A stretch of 64,000 nucleotides of DNA from Areca catechu. Taxonomy: Eukaryota; Streptophyta; Magnoliopsida; Arecales; Arecaceae. The DNA lies in contig CM038049.1 of assembly GCA_021397845.1 (NCBI GenBank), forward strand, positions 107,166,877-107,230,876, in the 5' to 3' direction. The notes beneath the pieces were generated by a model that ran no database searches, was not told the DNA's origin, and was given only the letters and a program-made list of their open reading frames with translations. Below are positions 45,149 to 54,293 of this stretch, one piece after another; position 1 is the stretch's first letter, and each line of letters begins with the position of its first letter. A program made the translations under genes and the position numbers.

Positions 45149-45160
45149 TGGTATCAATGC
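45149..45160 (+). other. Second primer-binding site of E
   Basis: TGGTATCAATGC matches the first eight bases of the initiator methionine tRNA complement and lies three bases after the inner LTR, with the same ACT spacer as the first primer site. Confidence 0.65.
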
Positions 45161-45191
45161 GAGAAAGGGGCCTTCGTCCGGCACTTGGCTC

Positions 45192-45199
45192 TATAAATA
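45192..45199 (+). promoter_or_regulatory. TATA-like box upstream of the captured ACBP start
   Basis: TATAAATA lies 90 bases before the ACBP ATG and outside any LTR, followed by a pyrimidine-rich stretch. It may be a captured promoter, or the element's own leader by chance. Confidence 0.4.
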
Positions 45200-45288
45200 C
45201 TTGTTCTTGTTTTCATTTTTTCTTCCTTCTTGGCCTCTTGGCGTCGTACAAGATCTTGCTGCTGGCTCTCAATCTCCTCGTTGGCAGG

Positions 45289-46459
45289 ATGGCGATGGCG
45301 AGGGTGAGCTCCGATCCTGCATACCCCGAGAGGTTCTACGCCACCGCCGCCTATGCCGGATTTGGTAGATCCTCCAACTCCTATGCCGGTGCGATTTCGA
45401 AGTTCCAGAATGATGTCGCCCTCTTGTTCTACACACTCTACCATCAAGCAACTATAGGGCCTTGCAATACTCCAAAACCCAGGGCATGGAATCCCATGGA
45501 GAACAGCAAATGGACCAGTTGGCATGGGCTGGGAAACATGCCTTCAGCAGAAGCAATGCATCTTTTTCTGAAAATTTTGGAGGAGGAGGATCCTGCTTGG
45601 TATTCAAAGGTCCCTGAATTTACCATGGAGCCTATTGTAGATGTTGAGATGCATAAGCCAAAGGTGGAGCCAGCAACTCAGTCAGCCACTCTAATGGAAA
45701 TCCTTTTCTAGAGCCTAAAACTATTTCCACATAAAATGAAAGTGTGCTGGAGACCCAGGATAAGGATGTCATAATGGAGGGTCTTGGTTCAATTGGTAGT
45801 TATGATCAATGGACTGCACCTTCTAGGCAATGCCCAAAGCCCCACTATGTGCATGGAGCAGCTATAGTGCAAGACAAGATGTATGTTTTTGGCGGAAATC
45901 ACAATGGTCATTACCTTAATGACCTTTAGGTTCTAGATTTGAAAAGTTTCACATGGTTGAAGCTAGAGGCTAAAGCACAAACAGGATCTCTAGAATCACT
46001 AGTTGTGCTGCTAGTAACTCCTTGTGCTAGCCATTCTCTGATTACATGGGGAAACAAAATTTTATCTATTGCTGGGCACACCAAAGATCCTTTTGAGACC
46101 ATTACAGTGAAGGAATTTGATCCACAGACTTGTATGTGGTCGAACTTGAAGACTTATGGGAAGCCAGCGATTTCCCATGGAGGTCAATCAGTGACCCTTG
46201 TTGGAACCACTTTAGTTGTGTTTGGTAGTGAAGATGCAAAGAGATCTCTTCTAAATGACCTGCACATTCTTGACTTGGAACCATCACTTGGGATGATATT
46301 AATGCTATAGGTACCCCTCCTTCTCCAAGGTCATACCATACTGCTGCTTGCCATGTAGAGAACTATCTTTTAATTTCTGGTGGGGGGTCTCATGCTACAT
46401 GTTTCAATGATCCGCATGTCCTTGACCTGCAGACAATGGAATGGTCAATACCAAAGTAG
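45289..46459 (+). pseudogene. Captured acyl-CoA-binding protein with kelch repeats, truncated and intronless
   Basis: The parent gene encodes a cytosolic kelch-type ACBP (Arabidopsis ACBP4/5 and rice ACBP6 class) that binds acyl-CoA esters. An ATG at 45289 opens the acyl-CoA-binding domain (YPERFYATAAYAGFG, KFQNDVALLFYTLYHQAT, PRAWNPMENSKWTSWHGLGN, EAMHLFLKILEEEDPAWYS). After a stop at 45709 and a frameshift the kelch region follows (VFGGNHNGHYLNDL, SWGNK-like segment, VKEFDPQTCMWSN, VTLVGTTLVVFG, SGGGSHATCFNDPHVLDLQTMEW). Further damage is a TAG at 45927 and a one-base loss near 46281; it ends at TAG 46457. About 385 codons remain of a protein usually near 650. Plant genes of this class have many introns, and none is present here, so an RNA intermediate is likely. 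The copy is not functional as a full protein. Confidence 0.88.
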
Positions 46460-46641
46460 CACAAATTTCAGAGTGGCACAGTTCTTAGAGCCTCTCTTTA
46501 TTCCAAGTTTATTGGAATATTTTTGGGTTTATTGATTGTGTCTGTTTTATGGGTTTCTCTTTTGATATGCTTGGATTCGGTTCCATCAAACCCCCGCTCA
46601 GCCTGACTCGACGGAGTTGAGTTCACCCCACCGTAGGGAAA
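46460..46641 (+). promoter_or_regulatory. 3' internal end of E with hairpin and polypurine tract
   Basis: After the captured gene come about 145 bases of T-rich sequence with no gene. A stem with one mismatch follows: ACTCGA (46606-46611), CGGAG, TTGAGT (46617-46622). AGGGAAA (46635-46641) abuts the 3' LTR. Confidence 0.65.
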
Positions 46642-47201
46642 TGATGGGGATCGAGAGTCTATTTTTTTATTTTATTTGAGTCCATTAGTCCTGTGTCACT
46701 TGAGTTAAAGTGAGCCAATCGAGTCCTATAATAAAGTGGAACATGTGAGTCCAGTTGAGTCCCTTTAGTCCTGTAGTGTCGTTCAAGTCAAGAGGAGAGG
46801 CATCAGATAAGGAGATTCACCAGGCTTTCACAACCAGAGCTCGCCTTCATGCACCTGGACCCTTTCATGCCGCCAAGCCCGCAAGAGAGAGCTCCAGCCC
46901 AAGACAGGCCCACTGTTGACCGGTCCACCAGGGTTTCTTGGCCCACAAGTCAGAGTTTCCTAGCTCTCAAGTCATGTACCCTGGGGTGAATCTATAAATA
47001 CCACCCCTCCCCTCTTGTATTAAACATCTTTTTCTCATGAATACAAACTAAAGTTGAAAGTTATTTTATCTGAGTGTTTTTCCTCGGATTGGAGTGGGCG
47101 TGATGCCTGGGTTCCCTATTCTTGAGTTCTTGAGTGCAAGCCCTAATCCCCTGGTGACTTCTACACTCGCCAGCGATCCTCCCCCGCTCTGTCACGCATC
47201 A
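46642..47201 (+). repeat. 3' LTR of element E (type 1)
   Basis: This 560-bp LTR starts TGATGGGGATCGAG and ends CACGCATCA, matching 42990-43545 throughout. GAAAG follows it. The TATA box is at 46993-47000. Confidence 0.88.
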
Positions 47202-47561
47202 GAAAGTGAATGGGTCATCCAAGCATTGATCTGAGAGAAGCAATCTCATCTTTAGCAACATGACATCATTGCCTGGTATGTTAAACCCAATTCCCTCCTC
47301 TCTTTATCTGATTTATTTGAAGAAGAACATGTACCTAATAGGACTTCTTAATCCTAGGATCCATTTTTTCTTATTCCTTTGATAGTTTCTAGCATATGGT
47401 TAGGACTCTAACTATTACATAAAAACCCTAACCTATTCTAGTCTCTTTTTCGAGAATAAATCACTTAAAAAACCTGAAACTCATTGCTCTATTAATCTGA
47501 TTTTTCTTCAAGTTCATCCCTTTCACGCCATCTATCATTATTTAGAGTTCGTCCCTTATCA
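47202..47561 (+). repeat. 5' LTR of element D, part 3
   Basis: This piece ends CCCTTATCA five bases... short of a perfect primer site and so is the end of an LTR whose start is at 34863. No gene is in it. Confidence 0.65.
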
Positions 47562-47565
47562 TTTT

Positions 47566-47578
47566 TGGTATCAGAGCC
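47566..47578 (+). other. Primer-binding site of D
   Basis: TGGTATCAGAGCC is a perfect complement of the initiator methionine tRNA end, four bases after the LTR. Confidence 0.85.
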
Positions 47579-48153
47579 AAGGATAGGACATGTTCTGCAT
47601 AGTAAAAAAAACATTTGCATGCTGATCTCTACATAGGGGTCAAAATATAGGACTGTTTATCCATCAAAACCTTACTGCTTTTCCTTAATTTTTGCAGAAA
47701 TTAATATTTGTTTAGTTCTCTATTTTTCTGTAATTTTAGTTGAGCTTTTCAGATATGAAAACAAACAAAAAAATAGTAAAAACAAAACCCTAACAAAAAA
47801 AAACCTACTTACCGAAATTTGCTACTAGTCTAAACCTAGGGTTTGTTTTCTATCATAACCTTTTTGTTTTGCATTAATTTTTGCATACATAGATCACATA
47901 TTTATTCCTCTATTTTTCTGTAATTTTTTGATCTGAAAACAGAAAACAAAATCTGCATGAAACCAAAAGACTAACTTGCTGAAATTCCTGCATGTTAGAT
48001 TAGGGCTAAAAATTAATTTACAATCAAACCCCCCAAACCCAAGCCACTTTTGTTTGCACACTAATTAACTAAAATTAAATTTTCCATCTCATTAAACACA
48101 AAAAAAATTATTTTCTAATTTTTCTTGATTTTAGATTGCATTAGGGTTTCATA
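47579..48153 (+). other. Start of the D leader
   Basis: This AT-rich leader has no gene. Two stretches repeat imperfectly (about 47670-47740 and 47860-47930, each with TTAATTTTTGCA and CTCTATTTTTCTGTAATTTT). F cuts it at 48154. Confidence 0.6.
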
Positions 48154-50138
48154 TGTTGGGAATTGTGTATCCCAAAGCCAATCATCTAGGTTGCAAACGG
48201 TTATGTGACTCATGTATATATATATGAATTGTTGAATTGAATAAAAAAATTATTTTAGTTGTTCATCACATATCATCTTCCTAATTGAACTCTTGTGTGA
48301 TGATGTCCTTTGAGCTACCTTGTATATGATGTAGAGAGGATACGTCGTGTAGTTCATAAACTCGTTCAGGATCAAACGATGTGCTATTTCAGGATGATGG
48401 TGTATCAAGAGTAGGACGTTGATGTCATGTCTATTGGTTGTCCTCTTAACCAAGTAGCATGGAGATACTGGCATGACATCAGGTGTTGTGTTTGATACTT
48501 TATTGAACGTGACTCTCATGCAAGATTCTCTTTCTGCCAAAGAGGAGTCCTATAATAGAATGTGGACATTAATTATTTATTTGACTGGAGATCACTATGG
48601 CAGCTTGCAAGCAAATACTGTGCTTAGGTGCTGGACTACTCAAATTTCTAATCTAGTGATGGAAAGTTGCTGGGTACAGTCAAGTACTTATGTAGCGGTA
48701 GCAAGATCAAGATAGGATTGATCTATCCAAATGATTTGGATTGAATGCTTAATATGCCTCAATTGAGAAAGACCTTGGCCAGGGCACTCCTTGTAAGGAG
48801 TTATAGGGATTCTTTATTTGAGACATATTGTGATGGACTGATTAGGGTTAGGGTAGTTTAACCTTAAGCCATCCAGAGCATTAGGAGATTAAAAGAATAA
48901 GTTCAGAGATATTCCATGTTCAACAGGTTCATGTTGCTCTGCAACCTTCAACCTATCTGGATGCCCGGTGTCATTGCTAGAAGACAACTTTGGCTGGTAC
49001 TCGAAATGTTCCTGTGTTACTAGTTTAGTATTTGAACCTATGGGATCACACATCATGGGGTTTCTTTATGTTTTGTTGGCATGCAAATGATTGGAAATCA
49101 TTCTAGACTTATTTGACAAGGTGTTGTCAAACTTGTGTTTGAGCCGACTCATCTGGATGAGTCGACTCGAGTCAAGTTGACTTGAATGGTCGAGTCAACT
49201 CGAGTCAAGTTGACTCGTCTGATGCACTGCTGAAATTCAAGAATGCTTTATTAAATGCCATAATGGTTATGGGGTTTAATGCTAGGCATTTCGAGATTTT
49301 AATGGCTGCTATTGCTAAATCCCTAGGGGCTTGTAACTCTTGTGAATTTCAAGGGACTCAAACTCTCTTTATAATCTCTCTTCAAATCAGATTTTTTTGG
49401 GGGTTAATCATTCAGCTCACAAGGTTTGTTCTATTATGAGTTTTGAAGGAAGAACAGAGAAGTAGATCAAGGGACTCTGCCATTTTCTCATGGTTAGTGC
49501 TCATACTTGATCTTTGAGTGATTATCAGAATGGGGGTTTGAGTTTTGGATGGGATTCTTGTGTGCTACCTTCTATTGAAGGTTTGGGATAGAGAGATCTG
49601 GGAAGGGTTCTTGGGTCTTTATTCCAGCACTCTTTTAGCAACAGGTTCTTTAAGGAGTTGAAGACAGAGTCCGCGGCTCTTCAAGGAGTTGAAGGAGTCC
49701 TTGCTATCGACATTATTCCCGAAGAGGCTATCACCTCGAATGAAGGAGAAGGAATCTCGTACCCCGATGTGAACCACCTGTAGAGGCAGTACACGTGTGC
49801 TACTCGTAGAGTTGCTCACAGGGCCGAAGTTCTTCCTGTAGATTGGAGCAGTCCCTGGTGATCGTCATTGAGGTACACCTTTGGATTTTATGTATGACAT
49901 ATTTATCTGCTGCATCATTGTGTGAATTTAGAATAGTTCTGATTTTCATTCAATGTATGCTTGACTTCATACATGCATTACTCTATGTGCATCAAGATCT
50001 GTATAGGGAACATGTGTTAATTAGATTAACACTTTTTTTTAAAATGGTTTTATCCTTTTTCGCTGTGCCATGTAATTTAGAAAATGTTTTTAAATTGCAT
50101 GTCCCGAGCCATGCCTCTCGGGTTAAGGTTCACTAACA
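48154..50138 (+). repeat. 5' LTR of copia element F
   Basis: It starts TGTTGGGAAT and ends CACTAACA, giving TGTT/AACA inverted ends, 1985 bp in all. A TATATATATAT run lies at 48215-48225. A primer site follows one base after the end. The 3' LTR is beyond the window, so the end is set by motif and primer-site position only. Confidence 0.8.
49141..49222 (+). repeat. GAGTC/GACTC-rich inverted and direct repeats in LTR of F
   Basis: GAGTCGACTCGAGTCAAGTTGACT and a close second copy (CGAGTCAACTCGAGTCAAG, then TTGACTC) lie about 50 bases apart. Both are rich in palindromes such as GTCGAC and CTCGAG and could fold into stems. Confidence 0.75.
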
Positions 50139-50139
50139 G

Positions 50140-50151
50140 TGGTATTAGAGC
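50140..50151 (+). other. Primer-binding site of F
   Basis: TGGTATTAGAGC has one mismatch to the initiator methionine tRNA complement and lies one base after the LTR. Confidence 0.8.
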
Positions 50152-51927
50152 ATCCAAGTTGGATGCACATGTAGTTCAATATTTTTGTATGAAATTGGAT
50201 TGATTTTCTTCACGTAGTACTTGGATTAAGGTGGATTCGCCATGGCTGTCCACTCATAGGAGAGAAGCATGGTTTAAAGACCATCTCTTCCCATTCCAAG
50301 GGGTTCTCCTCATGTAGGGGTACCACTGCATCACGACCTTATGAAAAAGAAAGTCAGGAATTTGATGGATTAAAATAGTTTTAATCTATGTTAGTAGATC
50401 ATTGTTATGTTTATAGATAAGATCTAAAAGAATGTATGATCTAATACTTTGAAAGGTTCAAGTGAAAAATCATGAACTTTGAAGTTTCTATCTTCTGCCC
50501 TGGCAGACAAGCCGACTCGACCCATGCTTGAATTGACTTGAGTCTGCAATCAGAATGATGTGGTTTTATTCTGTGCTCTAGACGAGCCGACTCATCTTCT
50601 GCTTGAGTTGACTCGACCAGAAAACCCTTAAACAACAAATTTCAAGTTCATGATTTGCTTGATTTTTGAAATTGTTTCTAAACTTGGTTTAATTGAAAAT
50701 GTTTCAATTAGCATGATACACTTAATTAGGAATTATGTTGTATAATTTTAAGATTTAGGATATGATTCTGATCTTAAGTCATGATTGATAAATCATGGGT
50801 TGATTGGGTTAGCTAGAATTGAATCCTTAAATGGGTTAGACCAAGGTTTAGATGATTGGATTAAATAGAGAAAAGACTAATCAAAAGTTGAATTAGATCT
50901 CTCCTCTATAGATCTCTCTAATAGTTAGTTAGATCAGTCTATACATCTAAATGGACTCGATTGATGGCTTCGTGTTGAGCCTGGGTCTTTAGGTTAGTCT
51001 GATTGAGTTTGGTAAACCACTTAGTGCCTAAGGTAAGTTTGATAGTTATGATCAAGGTTCTTCGGGGCTAACTCTTACCTTGCCAACTCATGGTTGGTGT
51101 CTAAGGCAAGAGGCTTACCTGGCTTAACACATCCCTTAATCTTACTTATCTGGCTAATGTGGTGAATCGGATCAGATTAGACTATCTATTGATTCGAGTT
51201 GACCCATGTCAACTAAGGTTAAACAGTCTGACTGATTTAAGATGCCAATTGACCAATTTGATCTTGAAACCCTCTAAGAGTTTGGTGGGATTCTTCTTGA
51301 TCAAGGTGCATGTTGCCTTCTCTTATGTCACAAAGATTCAAATCCTCTAAATTATTAGGTCCATAAAAAGACTAAGTTATATGATAGCCTAGGTCTTAGC
51401 CTCCCATAAGTTGGATTGGTAATGAGTAAATAAGTTGGGTGATCATCGGCAGTTCCAAAGAATGGGTGGTCATCAGGCGAGTGGAATTGCCATTCAACAT
51501 ATGATGGCTCAGTGCGACTATCTTAACACATGGTAAGGTGGGCCGGCCAAAGTTGGGCTTGATCATGGATTAGTTAGAAATATTGAATTCGATCATGTTA
51601 ATGGTCGGACCTAACAAGGACCTTCAATAGGAGGCCCAAAGGCCGATTGTGAGACCCCTGGGGCAAAATGATTACTTGGAGTTGCTTGGAGAAGAAATTG
51701 GTATTGTACCTACCTTTAGATGCATGTGGTTGGCCAGCAAAAGTCGAGCTCATATGTAGTCTATTGGATCCTAGTACCCACTAAAGGATAAATGTTATTA
51801 TTTGGATTGGAGTGTAGAGGCTACCAATCTAAATAAAATAGTGGGAGAAACCTTTAAACTAAAACCATGTCTTTAGGATTTTAAAATGATTCGTATATTG
51901 ATAGGTATTGTTCTCCTTTTTCAGATA
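50152..51927 (+). other. Untranslated leader of F
   Basis: About 1.8 kb without a gene. Two copies of a roughly 55-base block with GCCGACTC and TTGA(C/G)T(T/C)GA lie at 50495-50550 and 50570-50625, similar to 13571-13625 in J. At 51020-51160 is the leader motif shared with the gypsy elements (TTGGTGTCTAAGGCAAGAGG, then TTACCTGGC). Confidence 0.7.
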
Positions 51928-52672
51928 ATGTCGATCACTTTATCGCTACGGTCATTATTGTATAATGACAAACTTTCTGGATCCAATTTTGATAGTTGGT
52001 ATCTAAAACTCAGGATAGTCCTAGAGCACAAGCGGATGCTCTATATGATAACCGATCCGGCACTTGAGATCCCAGCTGCCAATGCTGTGGCACTGTCAGT
52101 GACACTTACTAGAAGGGATCTCTGACTGCACCACAGTGCATTGCATTATGTTGGCTACGATGAACGACGAGTTCAGTTGCAAATTTGAGGAGGCCCAGCC
52201 CAAAGAGATTCTTCAAAGGTTGAAGGAATCTTTTGGCACTCCAGATGATACGGAGAGATACCAAATATCTTCCACCATCTATAACACGTGTATGCATGAT
52301 GGAGCTTCGGTGACTGATCATGTAATGTACATGATCGAGTTATTTGAGCATTTGGGCAAACTCGGATGTCCTTTGCATGAGCAGCTCGGCAAGGATGGGA
52401 TACTGAATTCTCTACCCCCTTCCTAGCAAGTCTTTCTTGATAATTTTAGAATGAATAGGCCTGCAGTAAACTATCATGAGATGTTAGGGTTACTGCAGAC
52501 TTATGAGAGAGACCATAATCTTAACAAGGGATTGGTGAATCTGGTGGGAGGTTCTGAAGCAGGACGTCATCCCTTCAGGAAAGGGAAGAAGAAGAAAAAT
52601 AATAAAAAGGTGCAAAGTGCTATGCCTAGTCAGAATAGGAGGGTGAAGGCTGACAAGAGTAAGGTAGAGTGC
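51928..52672 (+). pseudogene. Element F Gag, cut by G
   Basis: An ATG at 51928 opens MSITLSLRSLLYNDKLSGSNF, a copia Gag start. The UBN2-type Gag domain follows with a frame change near 52125 and a TAG near 52424 (KFEEAQPKEILQRLKESFG, then MIELFEHLGKLGCPLHEQL). A lysine-rich basic stretch precedes the zinc knuckle. The frame reaches the knuckle's first cysteine codon at 52670-52672 and is cut there by G. The remaining knuckle residues (CX2CX4HX4C pattern) lie in frame from 61560 onward. Confidence 0.85.
52668..52672. other. Target-site duplication of G, left half
   Basis: AGTGC directly precedes G's left LTR and recurs at 61555-61559 directly after its right LTR. Confidence 0.95.
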
Positions 52673-54293
52673 TGATGCAGAACAAATAAAGGGACGCGAT
52701 GCGGAAGTAGATTAAGATTAACTAATTTTTTTGTTGTTTTTATATGTTTGTAGAAGTTGGCTTCAAATCAAAGAAAAGTTAACCTAACATTGAAAGAGAC
52801 TAATATGATAATTGAAAGCACAATTTTAAGGAAACTAAAGTATCAGAGTAGTTCAGAAGCAACGGATCGCTGGGGGTTGAGAAACTCCCAGACCTAGGGT
52901 TTCGCTCCGAACTTTCAGCAGAACAGAAATAAAGAGAAGAGATGGTTTACCTAACCAGACAATGATCTTCACAGATTTTGGTGGAAGAACTCTCCCGAGC
53001 AGATTGTTGGATCCTCGGATTCAGATTCTTCGCAATGGATCCTCCAGTACTGGTCCTTTGGCGGGTTGGCTTCTCCTGAACTCAAGATCTGGAAGAGAAG
53101 AAAAACAATTGATGGAATCAGAGAGTCAAGGAAAGAATTTACCAGGTTGATGAACTTGAAGATTGAAATTGCTGAAAACTGGATTCTCTTGGAAGCTGAT
53201 ATGATTTTCCTTGGAACTTGCTCTGGATCTGAAGTAGCCGGACTGGATCTGGATGAAGGTGGACGGCCTGGACTTGTAGAGAGAGAGAGAGGCCGTGGGA
53301 GATGGAAGGATCTAGGGTTTGATGGATTGAAAATAATGAAGGTGGCTAGGGTTTTGGGATTTCAAGTGGCTAACCTAGGGTTTTGGATAAAGATGGAGAT
53401 CTCTCACCTCCTCAAGGCTCCAATGGAACCCGGATTACCCCCTCGCGGAGCTCAACACTTAGAATAGTGCGGAAGAAGAGAAACCTAGGTCACTCAACAC
53501 AAGAGAATAGAAAAAATAATTTTTCTTCATTCATTTTCAAAGTTACAAAGAGAGGTCTATTATATAGACCTAAAATTTTCTCCTAGCTTGTACAAATTCC
53601 CATGTGGGACTAAACTCTTCCAACCTCTAGATTAGGTAGAAAACCCCCTCTCTTGGTCGACCAAGACTTCAAAAAAAATTGGGACGGCCATAAAGGAATT
53701 TTTTTTGGAATTTTTATGGCGCCTCCTTTGGAGTTGGATTTGGATTTGGAGTCCTCCTCTTCTTATGGCATTTCTTCTTTTCATCCACTCCAAGTTAAGC
53801 TCTTTGATTTTGATTTGAACTTCAATTGGATGTCCTTCTTTGATTTCTCCTCCAAGAGAAGTTTTCTTCCTTCTTTGCTTAGGTAAAATAGGCAGGTATG
53901 GGCGCCTCCTTTAAATTAGCTTCCAATTTGATTTTTTCTTCTTTGGGTGTGGGGACCATGACACTGGGATGCCTCTGTGGCGCCACCTGGACCCTGGCGT
54001 GTGCTCGGAGTGTGGCTAGGCGTGTGGCTTGGAGTGTGGCCTCCACTTGCTTGGACCTTGGTTTGATTGGAAGACAAATGTGGCACCATTTTGGACCAAA
54101 TTGAAACCACATTGGGACTTGCACTGAGGCAACATGACTCAACAAAATTTAAATGCTGACTCAAGAAATAAATAAAATAAATAAACTGGTTGACCAGGTC
54201 AACCTTTATTACAAACCCTAATTTCTCGGGCAATGTCAATCAGAGATCCAAATGGAGCTCTGAAGTCTTCTTCTGAGTCTGGTGCCCGCACCA
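52673..54293 (-). repeat. 3' LTR of element G
   Basis: This 1621-bp LTR matches 59936-61554 with about a dozen substitutions and three or four short indels. On the minus strand it starts TGGTGCGGGC and ends TCTGCATCA. A minus-strand TATATAATAG box lies around 53558-53567. Confidence 0.95.

Larger units (their letters stand above)
42990..47201 (+). mobile_element. Element E: non-autonomous LTR element carrying a captured ACBP-kelch gene copy
   Basis: E has matching 0.56-kb LTRs at each end, but no gag, protease, RT or integrase between them. Inside, in order, are a primer site, 33 bases, the pre-PPT hairpin and a polypurine tract, a different 1.5-kb LTR with its own primer site, an intronless 5' portion of an ACBP-kelch gene, a second hairpin and polypurine tract, and the 3' LTR. 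Flanks AAAAG and GAAAG differ at one of five bases, consistent with an old target duplication. It sits in the LTR of D, whose LTR it partly resembles, so D-type elements may supply its enzymes. Confidence 0.82.
34863..48153 (+). mobile_element. Element D: LTR retrotransposon with two insertions in its 5' LTR
   Basis: The 5' LTR is reassembled from 34863-35869, 42720-42989 and 47202-47561, about 1.64 kb. It is followed by a perfect tRNA-iMet primer site at 47566-47578 and part of a leader, which F interrupts at 48154. Coding sequence lies beyond the window or is lost. LTR ends (TGATG...TATCA) and likeness to E suggest gypsy, but no protein is visible to prove it. Confidence 0.68.

Noticed and set aside
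45088..45288. Extended N-terminus of the ACBP frame beginning at an ATG at 45088
   Set aside because: The extra codons are inner LTR and primer-site sequence. The ACBP family start matches the ATG at 45289.
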